DNA of 64,000 nt from positions 2,170,001-2,234,000 of the forward strand of contig NZ_CP107009.1 of assembly GCF_025725665.1 (NCBI RefSeq), written 5' to 3'. A model generated the notes under the pieces. It worked only from the letters and a program-made list of their open reading frames with translations. It did not search any database and was not told where the DNA came from. This document shows, in pieces, positions 1-9,377 of the stretch; the stretch's first letter is position 1; each line of letters opens with the position of its first letter. The stretch comes from Halomonas sp. LR3S48 (GTDB lineage Bacteria > Pseudomonadota > Gammaproteobacteria > Pseudomonadales > Halomonadaceae). The position numbers were made by a program, and so were the translations under genes.

Positions 1-420
1 GTAGTCGGGCAGGATGGCGTCGATGCGCTCGATGGCGCGCTCTGCCTGGCTGCCGCACAGGGTGCCATGCACCGTGGGTCCGCTGCCGAACCAGGCACGG
101 TCGGGGCCGCCGATACGTGAAGTGAGGGCAGGATGCCCCCACCCGGTGACCTGGTGCACGGTATAGTGCGCGGCTCCCTCCGGCTTGGTGGCCACCCAGG
201 CGTGCACGGCAAAGATGCCGCGCCAGTTGAAGGCCCGGGCCGAGTAGACTTGTACCACCGCCTGGTGGGTCTGGCCCGGGTCGGGTGCCAGCCCCAGGCT
301 GCTGCGATCGGCGCTGCGCCAGTCACCCCGTGTGTCGATACCGCCGAAACCCCACATGTAGAGCGGCCCGCCGGCCAGCAGCAATATCATGATCACCACG
401 CCGACGAGCAGCTTGAGCAT
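1..420 (-). CDS. DUF3750 family protein, 3' end cut by window edge
   Basis: Reading from the ATG at 420 towards position 1 gives a protein starting MLKLLVGVVIMILLLAGG, a single hydrophobic segment that is probably a signal anchor. About 120 soluble residues follow, including VQVYSARAFNWRGIFAVHAW and ...YTVHQVTGWGHPAL. That pattern matches the DUF3750 family as I remember it; its biochemical role is unknown. The reading frame is still open at base 1, so the C-terminus lies outside the window. It starts 11 bases downstream of the ppsR stop on the same strand, so it may be co-transcribed with ppsR, but nothing in the sequence links the two functions. Family name from memory; not searched. Confidence 0.7.
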   Translation of the reverse strand, partial: MLKLLVGVVIMILLLAGGPLYMWGFGGIDTRGDWRSADRSSLGLAPDPGQTHQAVVQVYSARAFNWRGIFAVHAWVATKPEGAAHYTVHQVTGWGHPALTSRIGGPDRAWFGSGPTVHGTLCGSQAERAIERIDAILPDY

Positions 421-431
421 GGCGGGCTCCT

Positions 432-1265
432 TCAGCGCGGTGAGAAGCGCCGCGTCAGTCCCGTCTCGGCGATCATGCGGGTGGATATCTCCTCGATCGA
501 GAAGCGCGTGGTGTCGATGTAGGGAATGTGCATCTGACGGTAGAGCCCTTCGGCCTGCTCCACTTCCTGGACGCACTGGTCCAGCGAACTGTAGCGGCTG
601 TTGGGGCGTCGCTCATGGCGAATGGCGGCCAGCCGGCGTGGGTCGATAGTCAGCCCGAACAGCTTGTGGCGGTGCTGGGCGAGGGCTCGCGGCAGCTTGA
701 GACTGCCGTCCTCGTCGAGGTCGTCCTCGGTGAGCGGATAGTTGGCGGCGCGGATGCCGAACTGCAGGGCCAGGTAGAGCGAAGTCGGTGTCTTGCCGCA
801 GCGCGATACCCCAACCAGGATGACGTCGGCCTGGTCATACTGGTGGGTGCGCGCGCCGTCGTCGTTGTCCAGGGCGAAGTGAACAGAGTGAATGCGGTCC
901 ATGTAGACCTCATCCTGGCCGATGGAGTGGGTGCGACCAACGGTATAGCTTGAATGGGTGCCGAGCTCCTTCTCCAGCGGCTTGAGGAAGGTCGAGAAGA
1001 TATCGATCTTGAATCCGGGCGCGCTGCGTATCACTTCGCGGATCGCTTCGTCGACGATGGTGTCGATGATGATCGGCTCTTCGCCATCGCGCGCCGCGGC
1101 GCCCGTAATGATCTCGACCAGGGTGCGTGCCTTGTCGATGGAGTCGATATAGGGCTTGGTGAGCATGCGCAGCTCGACGTTCTCGAACTGCGCGAGCAGG
1201 CTGCGGCCCAGGCTCTCGGCGGTGATGCCGGTGCCGTCGGAAATGAAGAAGGCGGTACGGGGCAT
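432..1265 (-). CDS. ppsR: Phosphoenolpyruvate synthase regulatory protein (PpsR, DUF299)
   Basis: PpsR is a bifunctional serine/threonine kinase and Pi-dependent pyrophosphorylase that inactivates and reactivates PEP synthase in the cytoplasm. The 277-residue product has the usual family length, starts [13 protein letters not shown] as expected, and carries the conserved P-loop [15 protein letters not shown] around residues 150-165. It is divergent from ppsA across a 247-bp gap, the usual arrangement in gammaproteobacteria, which supports the pairing of regulator and target. The start at 1265 is chosen from the conserved N-terminus. Confidence 0.96.
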   Translation of the reverse strand: MPRTAFFISDGTGITAESLGRSLLAQFENVELRMLTKPYIDSIDKARTLVEIITGAAARDGEEPIIIDTIVDEAIREVIRSAPGFKIDIFSTFLKPLEKELGTHSSYTVGRTHSIGQDEVYMDRIHSVHFALDNDDGARTHQYDQADVILVGVSRCGKTPTSLYLALQFGIRAANYPLTEDDLDEDGSLKLPRALAQHRHKLFGLTIDPRRLAAIRHERRPNSRYSSLDQCVQEVEQAEGLYRQMHIPYIDTTRFSIEEISTRMIAETGLTRRFSPR

Positions 1266-1512
1266 GGCGTCGACGGTATCCGTGAGGGTTGGTTGCTCAT
1301 TGTCAGGGCTCGTGGCGCTGGCGGCAAGGCGTGGCTTGCAGGGCTCCCAACGCTTCCCGACTACAGGAAACGCGGAAATCGCCCCATTGTTGTAAAAAAC
1401 CTCCAGTGACTTCGATGTTAGACCAATGGCGAATATGGCCGCTTGCGTTTAAGGTGGGCAGCATTGCGCTTTTCGCCTGAAGTCTAGGCAACGGACATCA
1501 GTAGGGGGTTAC

Positions 1513-3885
1513 GTGGAAGACTACATCCTGTGGTTCGATCAGCTCGGCATGGACGATGTGGAACGAGTAGGCGGCAAGAACGCCTCGCTCGGCGAGATGA
1601 TTTCCAACCTCTCGGGAGCCGGCGTCACCGTGCCGGGAGGCTTTGCCACCACTGCCCATGCCTATCGCGAATTCCTCGCTCATGAAGGGCTCAACGAGCG
1701 TATCAACCAGGCGCTGGCGCGGCTCGACGTCGACGACGTTACCGAGCTTTCTCGCGTCGGGGCCGAGATTCGCCAGTGGGTGATCGACACTCCTTTGCCG
1801 CCGGTTTTCGAGGAGCACTTGCGTGGTGCTTACGACAAGCTCGCCAGCCAGCATCCCAGCCTCAAGGTGGCGGTGCGCAGCTCGGCCACGGCTGAGGATC
1901 TGCCCGATGCTTCCTTCGCCGGGCAGCAGGAAACCTTCCTCAACATCGAGGGCTTCGATAACGTCAAGCGCGCCGTCCACGAGGTATTCGCCTCGCTGTT
2001 CAACGACCGCGCCATCTCCTACCGCGTGCACCGCGGCTACGCTCACGAAAATGTGGCACTGTCGGCGGGCATCCAGAAGATGGTGCGCTCCGAGACCGGC
2101 GCCTCGGGGGTGATGTTCACCCTCGATACCGAGTCGGGCTACCGCGATGCGGTGTTCGTCACGGCCTCCTGGGGGCTGGGCGAGACCGTGGTGCAGGGCT
2201 CGGTCAACCCCGACGAATTCTACGTGCACAAGCCGACCCTGGCCGCCGGGCGGCCGGCGGTGCTGCGCCGCAATCTCGGCTCCAAGCTGATCAAGATGAT
2301 CTACAGCGACGATGCCAGCGCCGGCAAGTCGGTTTCCACCGTGGACGTACCGCTCAAGGATCGTGCCCGCTTCTGCATCGGCGACGACCAGGTCATGGCC
2401 CTGGCTCGCCAGGCGGTGACCATCGAGCAGCACTATGGGCGTCCCATGGATATCGAATGGGCGCTGGACGGTGACGACGGGGAACTCTACATCGTCCAGG
2501 CTCGCCCCGAGACGGTGGTGTCCCAGCAGGAGGGTGGCAAGCTCGAGCGCTTCCACCTCAAGGAGAAGGGGCGCACCCTTGTCACTGGTCGCGCCATCGG
2601 CCAGCGTATCGGCCGCGGCGCGGTGAAGATCGTCTTCACGCCGGAAGAGATGGACAAGGTCAACGCCGGCGATGTGCTGGTCACCGACATGACCGATCCC
2701 GACTGGGAACCGATCATGAAGCGCGCTTCGGCGATCGTGACCAACCGCGGTGGACGGACGTGCCATGCGGCGATCATCGCCCGCGAGCTGGGCATTCCCG
2801 CCGTGGTGGGCTGCGGCGACGCGACCGAGACTCTCGAGGAGGGCCGCGATGTCACGGTTTCCTGTGCCGAGGGCGATACCGGTCATGTCTACGAGGGGCT
2901 GCTGGACTTCGACTGTCGTGTCACCAGTGTCGACTCCATGCCCGAGATCCCGTTCAAGATCATGATGAACGTGGGCAACCCCGACCGCGCCTTCAGCTTT
3001 GCCAGCCTGCCGCATGCCGGTGTCGGCCTGGCGCGCCTGGAGTTCATCATCAATCGCATGATCGGCGTGCACCCCAAGGCGCTGCTCGAGTACGACACCC
3101 TGCCGCTGGACCTGCAGCAGACCATCAACCTGCGCACCGCCGGTTACGCCAGCCCCGTGGACTTCTATGTCGACAAGCTGGTCGAGGGCATCTCGACCCT
3201 GGCGGCGGCGTTCCATCCGCAACGGGTGATCGTGCGGCTCTCCGACTTCAAGTCGAACGAATACGAGAACCTGATCGGCGGCAAGCTCTACGAGCCGGGC
3301 GAAGAGAACCCCATGCTCGGCTTCCGCGGCGCCTCGCGCTATATCTCCGATGCCTTCCGCCCCTGCTTCGAACTCGAGTGCCAGGCGCTCAAGCGCGTGC
3401 GAGACGAGATGGGGCTCGACAACATCGAGATCATGGTGCCCTTCGTGCGTACCACCGAAGAGGCCCGTGAGGTCGTCGAACTGATGGCCGCCAACGGGCT
3501 CAAGCGTGGTGACAACGGGCTCAAGGTGATCATGATGTGCGAGCTGCCGGCCAACGCGCTGCTGGCCGAGGAGTTCCTCGAGCACTTCGACGGCTTCTCG
3601 ATCGGTTCCAACGACCTGACGCAGCTGACGCTGGGTCTGGATCGCGACTCGGGTATCGTGGCGCACCTGTTCGACGAGCGTAACCCAGCGGTGCTCAAGC
3701 TGCTGAGCATGGCGATCCAGGCCTGCAAGGCTCAAGGCAAGTACGTGGGTATCTGCGGGCAGGGGCCGTCCGATCACCCCGATCTCGCCAAGTGGCTAAT
3801 GGAGCAAGGCATCGATTCCGTATCGCTCAATCCCGACGCGGTGCTTGAAACCTGGTTCATGCTGGCGGGGGAAACACTCTCATAG
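1513..3885 (+). CDS. ppsA: Phosphoenolpyruvate synthase
   Basis: PEP synthase (pyruvate, water dikinase) converts pyruvate and ATP to PEP, AMP and Pi for gluconeogenesis. The 790-residue product is full length for the family. In order it has an N-terminal ATP-grasp nucleotide-binding domain ([31 protein letters not shown]), the swivelling phosphohistidine domain with the catalytic His in GGRTCHAAI near residue 420, and a C-terminal PEP-utiliser barrel ending [16 protein letters not shown]. The start is a GTG preceded by AGGGGG at 1503-1508. A strong terminator follows directly. Its regulator ppsR is divergent upstream. Confidence 0.98.
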   Translation: MEDYILWFDQLGMDDVERVGGKNASLGEMISNLSGAGVTVPGGFATTAHAYREFLAHEGLNERINQALARLDVDDVTELSRVGAEIRQWVIDTPLPPVFEEHLRGAYDKLASQHPSLKVAVRSSATAEDLPDASFAGQQETFLNIEGFDNVKRAVHEVFASLFNDRAISYRVHRGYAHENVALSAGIQKMVRSETGASGVMFTLDTESGYRDAVFVTASWGLGETVVQGSVNPDEFYVHKPTLAAGRPAVLRRNLGSKLIKMIYSDDASAGKSVSTVDVPLKDRARFCIGDDQVMALARQAVTIEQHYGRPMDIEWALDGDDGELYIVQARPETVVSQQEGGKLERFHLKEKGRTLVTGRAIGQRIGRGAVKIVFTPEEMDKVNAGDVLVTDMTDPDWEPIMKRASAIVTNRGGRTCHAAIIARELGIPAVVGCGDATETLEEGRDVTVSCAEGDTGHVYEGLLDFDCRVTSVDSMPEIPFKIMMNVGNPDRAFSFASLPHAGVGLARLEFIINRMIGVHPKALLEYDTLPLDLQQTINLRTAGYASPVDFYVDKLVEGISTLAAAFHPQRVIVRLSDFKSNEYENLIGGKLYEPGEENPMLGFRGASRYISDAFRPCFELECQALKRVRDEMGLDNIEIMVPFVRTTEEAREVVELMAANGLKRGDNGLKVIMMCELPANALLAEEFLEHFDGFSIGSNDLTQLTLGLDRDSGIVAHLFDERNPAVLKLLSMAIQACKAQGKYVGICGQGPSDHPDLAKWLMEQGIDSVSLNPDAVLETWFMLAGETLS

Positions 3886-3911
3886 TTAAGTTTTATTAGG
3901 TTTACAAACTT

Positions 3912-3944
3912 GCCCGATTGATGTCTCTTAATCGGGCTTTTTTT
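3912..3944 (+). terminator. Rho-independent terminator of ppsA
   Basis: Perfect 8-bp stem GCCCGATT (3912-3919) / AATCGGGC (3930-3937), 10-base loop, then seven T. It ends the ppsA transcript before ggt. Confidence 0.93.
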
Positions 3945-3991
3945 CGCCTATGCTGTACAACTCTTACATGGAGTTACCGAGAGGCCCACTC

Positions 3992-5821
3992 ATGGACATC
4001 AAATCAGTTTCTGTTCGTCGATACTGGTTAGTTACCGTTACCGCGGCTTGCGTGCTGAGCGCGCCGTTGATGGCGCCAGCCGAGGTGGCCTTTCAGTACG
4101 AAGCCCCGGCCATCGAGCCGGAGGCCGCGTCCGGCTATAACGAAAAACCCGGTTGGGCGACCGAGCGCTTTGCCGTGGCGGCAGCCAATCCGCTGGCGAC
4201 CGACGCGGGTTACCAGGTACTCAAGGCGGGCGGTTCGGCAGTCGATGCCGCCATTGCCGTGCAGATGGTCCTGACCCTGGTGGAACCCCAGTCGAGCGGT
4301 ATCGGTGGCGGTGCCTTCCTGATGCACTACGACGGCAACGGGGTCAAGGCCTACGACGGTCGCGAGACGGCGCCTCGTGCCGCCAGTGAGTCGCTGTTCC
4401 TCAACGGCGAGGGAGAACCTCTCGAGTTCATGGACGCGGCGGCCAGTGGTCTTTCGGTTGGCGTACCGGGAACCGTGCGCATGCTGGAGATGGTCCACGA
4501 GAAGCACGGCAAACTGCCTTGGGCGGAGCTGTTCGCTCCCGCCATTACCCTGGCGGAGGAGGGCTTCGAGGTCAGCCCGCGGCTACATACCAGCCTTGCT
4601 GCAGAGGAGAGGCTGCGCGACGATCCGCTTGCCAGCGAGTTCTACTACACCAAGGAGGGTGAACCGCTGCCTCAGGGGCATCGCCTGCAGAATCCGGCGC
4701 TCGCCGAGATCCTGCGCGACATCGCCGAAAACGGCAGCAAGGCATTGCACACCGGGCCGATTGCCGAGAATCTCGTCCAGCGGGTGCAGGGTCATTCCGA
4801 GCGGCCGGGGGCGATCAGCCTGGAGGACATGGCCACTTATGTCGCTAAGGAACGCGATCCGCTGTGTACCGATTGGCAGGATTACCGGATCTGCGGTTTC
4901 CCTCCGCCGTCCTCGGGTCATCTCACCATCATGCAGATCCTCGGCATCCTGGAGCAGCTGCCGGCGCTCGACGAGCCGATGGAAGAGGATCACCCCGGCA
5001 CCGAATGGCTGCATCGTTTCCTCGAGGCGTCGCGGCTGGCCTTCGCCGACCGCGACAAGTTCATCGCCGACCCGGACTTCGTCAACCCTCCGGGCGGTGA
5101 CTGGAACAGCATGCTCGACGAAGAGTACCTGACCGAGCGCGCCGAGTTGATCGGCGAGCAGAGCATGGGGCCGGATGGTGCCGACGCAGGCAATCCCGGT
5201 GACGTGGAAACGGCCTGGGCCATTCAGCCCATCCAGCCCGAATACGGCACCAGCCACATCAGCATCATTGATGAAGAGGGCAATGCCGTGGCCATGACCA
5301 CCACCATCGAGGCCGCTTTCGGCTCACGTATCCTGGCCGATGGTGGTACCGGGCTGGCGGGTGGCTACCTGCTCAACAACGAGCTGACCGACTTTTCGTT
5401 CCGCCCCCTGGATGCCGATGGCTCGCCGATCGCCAATCGCGTCGAGGCCGGCAAGCGGCCGCGCTCGAGCATGAGCCCGACGCTGGTGTTCGACCGCGAA
5501 AGCAATGAACTCGTTGCCAGCCTCGGTTCGCCGGGTGGTGCTGCGATCATTCACTATACCGCCAAGGCGCTGGTGGCCATGCTCGACTGGGGGTTGGATG
5601 CCCAGGAAGCGCTCGACCTACCCCACGCGATCACCTTGGGGGGGCCGGCCTACCTTGAGGAGGGGCGTTTCCCGGCCCACGTGATCGAGGCGCTCAACGA
5701 GCTTGGCCACGAGGCCAGCGAACGCGAGCTGGTGAGCGGACTGCAGGCGATCCAGCGTACCGAGGACGGGTTCTACGGCGGTGCCGATCCGCGTCGTGAA
5801 GGCGTGGTGATGGGCGACTAG
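3992..5821 (+). CDS. ggt: Gamma-glutamyltransferase precursor
   Basis: The enzyme cleaves and transfers the gamma-glutamyl group of glutathione and related peptides in the periplasm; the proenzyme self-cleaves into two subunits. From the ATG at 3992 the 609-residue product begins with a signal peptide (basic SVRRYWL, hydrophobic core, then APAEVA). The conserved acceptor/donor elements SSGIGGGAF, the probable self-cleavage and nucleophile Thr in YGTSHISI near residue 415, RSSMSPTLV and GSPGGAAI are present. GAGAGG at 3979-3984 fits the start at 3992 better than the in-frame ATG at 3950, which has no ribosome site. The nucleophile region reads T-S-H rather than the more common T-T-H. Confidence 0.95.
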   Translation: MDIKSVSVRRYWLVTVTAACVLSAPLMAPAEVAFQYEAPAIEPEAASGYNEKPGWATERFAVAAANPLATDAGYQVLKAGGSAVDAAIAVQMVLTLVEPQSSGIGGGAFLMHYDGNGVKAYDGRETAPRAASESLFLNGEGEPLEFMDAAASGLSVGVPGTVRMLEMVHEKHGKLPWAELFAPAITLAEEGFEVSPRLHTSLAAEERLRDDPLASEFYYTKEGEPLPQGHRLQNPALAEILRDIAENGSKALHTGPIAENLVQRVQGHSERPGAISLEDMATYVAKERDPLCTDWQDYRICGFPPPSSGHLTIMQILGILEQLPALDEPMEEDHPGTEWLHRFLEASRLAFADRDKFIADPDFVNPPGGDWNSMLDEEYLTERAELIGEQSMGPDGADAGNPGDVETAWAIQPIQPEYGTSHISIIDEEGNAVAMTTTIEAAFGSRILADGGTGLAGGYLLNNELTDFSFRPLDADGSPIANRVEAGKRPRSSMSPTLVFDRESNELVASLGSPGGAAIIHYTAKALVAMLDWGLDAQEALDLPHAITLGGPAYLEEGRFPAHVIEALNELGHEASERELVSGLQAIQRTEDGFYGGADPRREGVVMGD

Positions 5822-5847
5822 CCAGCCCGCCCGCGAGGGCGCCACCG

Positions 5848-7719
5848 TCAACGTCGTAGCCAGTTGCGCAGCTTCACCAGCAGGATTGCACCGTCACTCG
5901 ACTCGCGGCGGTCGCGAATCAGTTCGGCAAGGCGATCCGGGTAGTCGGTGATGATGGCGTCCACGCCGAGGTCGATCATCTGCGACATGCGCGCCCGGTC
6001 GTTCACCGTCCAGGCGTGCACCTCGTAACCGAGCTCGCGCGCCAGCCGGATCTCGTTGTCGGTGATTCGGTTGTGGCGTAGCCCCAAGGCGTCGAAGCTG
6101 CGCCGATCGAGGGTTCCCGGCATCACCAGTTGAGCCAGCAGGGTCACGCGCAGGTCCGGCTCGCGCTCCTTGATCATATCCAGTACGCGGGTCGACATCA
6201 CCGCCAGCCGTGTCTCCCCGCTGACGTCCGGGCTGCCGCAACGGGCGGCCTGCGCCGGCGTCACTCGGGCCAGGCACTCACGCCGCGCCTCGGTTTCCCG
6301 CTCCAGCGCGTCGAGCACGGCCTCCACCAGGGCGTCTTCCGCGCCTGGGTCCGGTTTCATGTCGATCATCAAGGCGCTCTTGCCGCGTACCGCGGCAAAG
6401 GCTTCGTCGAGGGTGGGGATGCGTTCCCCGACGAAGGCGTCGCCGAACCAGCTGCCGACATCGAATTCGCGCAGCTCATCGAGTGTCATGTCATGCAAAT
6501 TGCGCGGGTCGCCGGTCAGGCGCTGAAGGCTACGGTCGTGGTAGAGCACGACTTCACCATCGGCGGTCAGGCGGACATCGATCTCCACATAGTGGGCACG
6601 ATCCTCATTCGCACGCTCAATTGCCGACAGGGTGTTCTCGGGCGCGGCTATCGAGCTGCCGCGATGGGCGATGATGGCAACGTCATCGCGTAGCTCGAAG
6701 CTGTTGACGATCCACCATGCCTGGGCCAGTGCGAACAGCAGCACGACGAGCTCGACCCCCCAGGCGAGCCGGCCCGGGTGGGCATCGGGCGGCGGTGGGG
6801 CGGGGCGCGGTTCACGGTGGGCCAGGCGCAGGTAGAGGCAGGCCGAGAGCAGCGCGTTCGCCGCGATGCCGATAAAGGTGATGGCAAGCGTTGTCAGCAC
6901 GTAGCCGGTCACGTAGGTCAGCATGGCCGGAATCAGCACCGCATTGCGTTCCGGTAGCCACCACAGCAGAGGGGTGAAGACGCGGTCGAAGAGCGTACTG
7001 GCAAGGAGGGGCAGGGCAACGATGACCAGCAGCACGGAGATCACGACCAGGGCAACCTTGGCGCGATGGCCGCGGGTCAGTTCACGGCTGCGCTTGAGGG
7101 CGGCAAGCGCTGAGAGATTTTCCAGCGTGGCCACCGGCAGTGCCAATATCCAGCGCACGTAGAGCCACGCCGCGGAGAGGGCCCAGGCGAGGACCAGCGG
7201 TATCGCGGTGGCCAGGAAGTGCCACAGTGCAGGCGGGCGCATACGTAGCACGTAGTACGGGTCGAGCCCGCCGATGATCAGGTCGTAGAGCCAGCCCAGC
7301 AGCAGCGCAACGGGTATCAGCATCAGCAGGTGCGCGCCCACCTGCAGTACGACCAGGCCGGCCAGGACGGGCAGCCGGCGCAGGGTCTGCCACAGGGCGA
7401 TGAACGCCAACTGGTAATGGTTGTCGCGCCGCTTGACCGCCACCAGAATCATGCCGGCCTGCTGCAGGTAGAGAATCAGGAAGGTCAACCCGATGGCCGC
7501 CAGCAGCCACAAGATCCCCCCCGGGCTGAGCAGCAGGTCGAGTAGTGCGGCATTGGTGACGACCGGGCGGTCGAACCGGTTGAGCAGACCGGTCAGGGTC
7601 CAGGCTACGGCCGGCAGCAGCAGGCTCGAGGCGAGCAGGGTGAAGAAGAGATGATACGCCACCAGCGGACGCAGGTGCTCTCGCAGGCTGCGCAGCACAT
7701 CCACGCCTAGCGACGTCAT
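5848..7719 (-). CDS. Membrane-domain glycerophosphodiester phosphodiesterase
   Basis: The enzyme probably hydrolyses glycerophosphodiesters to glycerol-3-phosphate and an alcohol. The 623-residue product has two parts. Residues about 1-335 hold many hydrophobic helices of the GPDPase membrane-domain type. Residues about 350-600 are a GDPD TIM-barrel with IAHRGSSIAAPENT, EIDVRLTADGEVVLYHD and the late WTVND motif. These supply the His pair and the acidic Ca2+ ligands of the family. The active domain follows the last helix; which face of the membrane it occupies cannot be read from sequence. It converges with ggt, 26 bases from its stop. The start at 7719 has only a weak ribosome site, so the N-terminus is a little uncertain. 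Confidence 0.92.
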   Translation of the reverse strand: MTSLGVDVLRSLREHLRPLVAYHLFFTLLASSLLLPAVAWTLTGLLNRFDRPVVTNAALLDLLLSPGGILWLLAAIGLTFLILYLQQAGMILVAVKRRDNHYQLAFIALWQTLRRLPVLAGLVVLQVGAHLLMLIPVALLLGWLYDLIIGGLDPYYVLRMRPPALWHFLATAIPLVLAWALSAAWLYVRWILALPVATLENLSALAALKRSRELTRGHRAKVALVVISVLLVIVALPLLASTLFDRVFTPLLWWLPERNAVLIPAMLTYVTGYVLTTLAITFIGIAANALLSACLYLRLAHREPRPAPPPPDAHPGRLAWGVELVVLLFALAQAWWIVNSFELRDDVAIIAHRGSSIAAPENTLSAIERANEDRAHYVEIDVRLTADGEVVLYHDRSLQRLTGDPRNLHDMTLDELREFDVGSWFGDAFVGERIPTLDEAFAAVRGKSALMIDMKPDPGAEDALVEAVLDALERETEARRECLARVTPAQAARCGSPDVSGETRLAVMSTRVLDMIKEREPDLRVTLLAQLVMPGTLDRRSFDALGLRHNRITDNEIRLARELGYEVHAWTVNDRARMSQMIDLGVDAIITDYPDRLAELIRDRRESSDGAILLVKLRNWLRR

Positions 7720-7831
7720 CGAAATGGAAGCTCTCGGTGTAGATTCATGCCATTAGCGTGGCACCGGGGATGCCGTGTGGGCAAGTGGCGCTGAGGTGCC
7801 CGTGAATTCGAAAGAGGATTCGAGCGGAAGC

Positions 7832-8320
7832 TCAAGTGTCGAGAGGCAGGCGCTCTTCGGCCACCACGATGCCATTGTTGTCGGCGTAGAGCCACTGACC
7901 CGGGCGCAGGGTGACGCCGGCAAAAGTGACTGGAATGTCGCGGCTTCCCTCGCCGCGCTTCTCGCTCTTGCGAGGGTGCGCGCCGAGCGCCTGGACGCCC
8001 AGGTCCGTCTCGGCCAGGACGTCGACGTCGCGCACGCAGCCATACATGACGACACCCGACCAGCCATTGTCCACTGCCTGCTCCGCGAGCATGTCGCCAA
8101 GCATGGCGCAGCGATGAGAGCCGCCGGCATCGACCACCAGCACGGCACCCTCCCCAGGCTCGCCGACGGCCTGCTTGACCAGGGAATTGTCCTCGAAGCA
8201 CTTGACGGTACGCACCGGCCCGCAGAACGCCTCGCGGCCGCCAAAGCTGACGAAGATCGGATCGAGTACCTGCACGTCCGGGTGGGCATCGCAAATATCG
8301 GGCGTGATGATCGCGCTCAT
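7832..8320 (-). CDS. rraA: RraA-like regulator / HMG aldolase-fold protein
   Basis: The 162-residue product matches the RraA family in full (TPDICDAHP..., [46 protein letters not shown]). E. coli RraA binds and inhibits RNase E. Close relatives in other bacteria are class II 4-hydroxy-4-methyl-2-oxoglutarate/oxaloacetate aldolases, and sequence alone does not separate these roles. The G-x-R-D motif (CVRDVD), which in the aldolases supplies the catalytic Arg and a metal-binding Asp, is intact. Start ATG at 8320 is preceded by AAGGAA. It is upstream of, and on the same strand as, the GDPD gene (111-bp gap). Confidence 0.9.
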   Translation of the reverse strand: MSAIITPDICDAHPDVQVLDPIFVSFGGREAFCGPVRTVKCFEDNSLVKQAVGEPGEGAVLVVDAGGSHRCAMLGDMLAEQAVDNGWSGVVMYGCVRDVDVLAETDLGVQALGAHPRKSEKRGEGSRDIPVTFAGVTLRPGQWLYADNNGIVVAEERLPLDT

Positions 8321-8455
8321 CGAAGATTCCTTGCCAGAGGGAGGGGGATGGTGTGGATGATGCCATGGTTCGTTCGGTCCGGCCCTCGTCGATTCGTCGC
8401 AGGCTGGAACGACACCGGGCAGGGCCCGGTGTCGCAGGTCGAAGCAGTAGGGAAG

Positions 8456-9064
8456 CTAGAAGCGGAGCCCAACCGAGGCGGTAAAGGTATCGATGGTGTA
8501 GTCGCTGTCGAAATCGTAGCGCTCGTACTCGGCGCGGATCAACACCGGGTTGAAGTTGAACTGGGCGCCGAGGCCGTAGACCGGGTCGAAGCCGTCGTTG
8601 TCCTGCAGGTCGAGCTCGGCATCACCCAGGTTGCCTTTCACCTCCGTTTCCCAACTGGCGGCGCCGATCTTGGCGAACGGGGTGAACCAGGTCGTGATCG
8701 GAAACTGGCCGACCAGGCTGGCGCCGTAGGCATTGGATTCCAGGTTGGTGCTGGCGCCGTCGGTGCCGCGCAGGCGTACACGGCCGAGGTCGGCATAGAA
8801 GACTTCGCCGGCAAGGTAGCGGTTGAACTGGTATCCGGCGAAGCCTTTCCAGACGTTGTCGTCGTCGTCGAGGTCGAAGTCGCTGCTGCCGCTCTCGATG
8901 AAGTTGTCCACGTCTTCGCGATCGTTCTCCAGCGAGCTGAAGCCGGTGCCCAAGCCCAGATAGGCATACTGTTCATGGGGCTGGCCGGCTTGTGCCTGAG
9001 CGCCGGTGGCAACGAGTAGCGAGGCGGAAGCCAGTGCTGTGGTGAGGAGCATTCTGTTCGACAT
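8456..9064 (-). CDS. Small outer-membrane beta-barrel protein
   Basis: The 202-residue product begins with a clear signal peptide (MSNRMLLTTALASASLL...ATGAQAQA). It continues with alternating polar/aromatic beta-strand patterns and ends in VGLRF, a C-terminal Phe typical of proteins assembled by BAM. It resembles the generic 8-stranded OmpA/OmpW-like barrel family (Pfam Outer membrane protein beta-barrel). An acidic loop (DRED...DFDLDDDDN) is exposed between early strands, as often seen in halophiles. The start at 9064 is chosen because AAGGAG lies at good spacing and the signal peptide follows; upstream ATGs would add non-signal sequence. Specific transport role unknown. Confidence 0.85.
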   Translation of the reverse strand: MSNRMLLTTALASASLLVATGAQAQAGQPHEQYAYLGLGTGFSSLENDREDVDNFIESGSSDFDLDDDDNVWKGFAGYQFNRYLAGEVFYADLGRVRLRGTDGASTNLESNAYGASLVGQFPITTWFTPFAKIGAASWETEVKGNLGDAELDLQDNDGFDPVYGLGAQFNFNPVLIRAEYERYDFDSDYTIDTFTASVGLRF

Positions 9065-9377
9065 GTTCTGACTCCTTGAAATGTCCCTTGGCCTTGAATC
9101 CCTCATTCTTGCATGCGCTGTCTTCGGTCCCCCGACCGATCCAGTACATGAAGGCTTCTTAAACTTAGTCTCGGCAGGAAATGCTCTCAAGGCGGAGCGG
9201 GTAAAAAAACGTAGCGAGACGTCGCCAACTGGCGACGTAAATGCAGGCTGCATAGGCACTTGGAAAAAAAGCGCCCTCCGAGGAGGGCGCTTCGTTCATC
9301 GGCTCCGGTGCCTGTCGCCAGGCACCATCGATGTTGCGAGCATCGGAGTCGAACCTGATCTTATCAGACCCGAGGTA
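9065..9377. other. Gap between barrel gene and acnB
   Basis: This 313-bp gap holds the acnB terminator at its right end and a perfect 8-bp hairpin ACGTCGCC/GGCGACGT at 9219-9238, upstream of the barrel gene. It has no coding frame I would believe. Confidence 0.5.
9264..9292 (-). terminator. Rho-independent terminator of acnB
   Basis: On the - strand, AGCGCCCTCC/GGAGGGCGCT (9270-9291) forms a GC-rich stem followed by a run of seven T (read from 9270 down to 9264). Confidence 0.9.

Noticed and set aside
1498..3777. 759-codon open frame antisense to ppsA
   Set aside because: Mirrors the codons of ppsA; no ribosome site or domain.
7775..9019. 414-codon + strand frame across rraA and the barrel gene
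   Set aside because: Runs antisense to two well-supported genes and has no domain.
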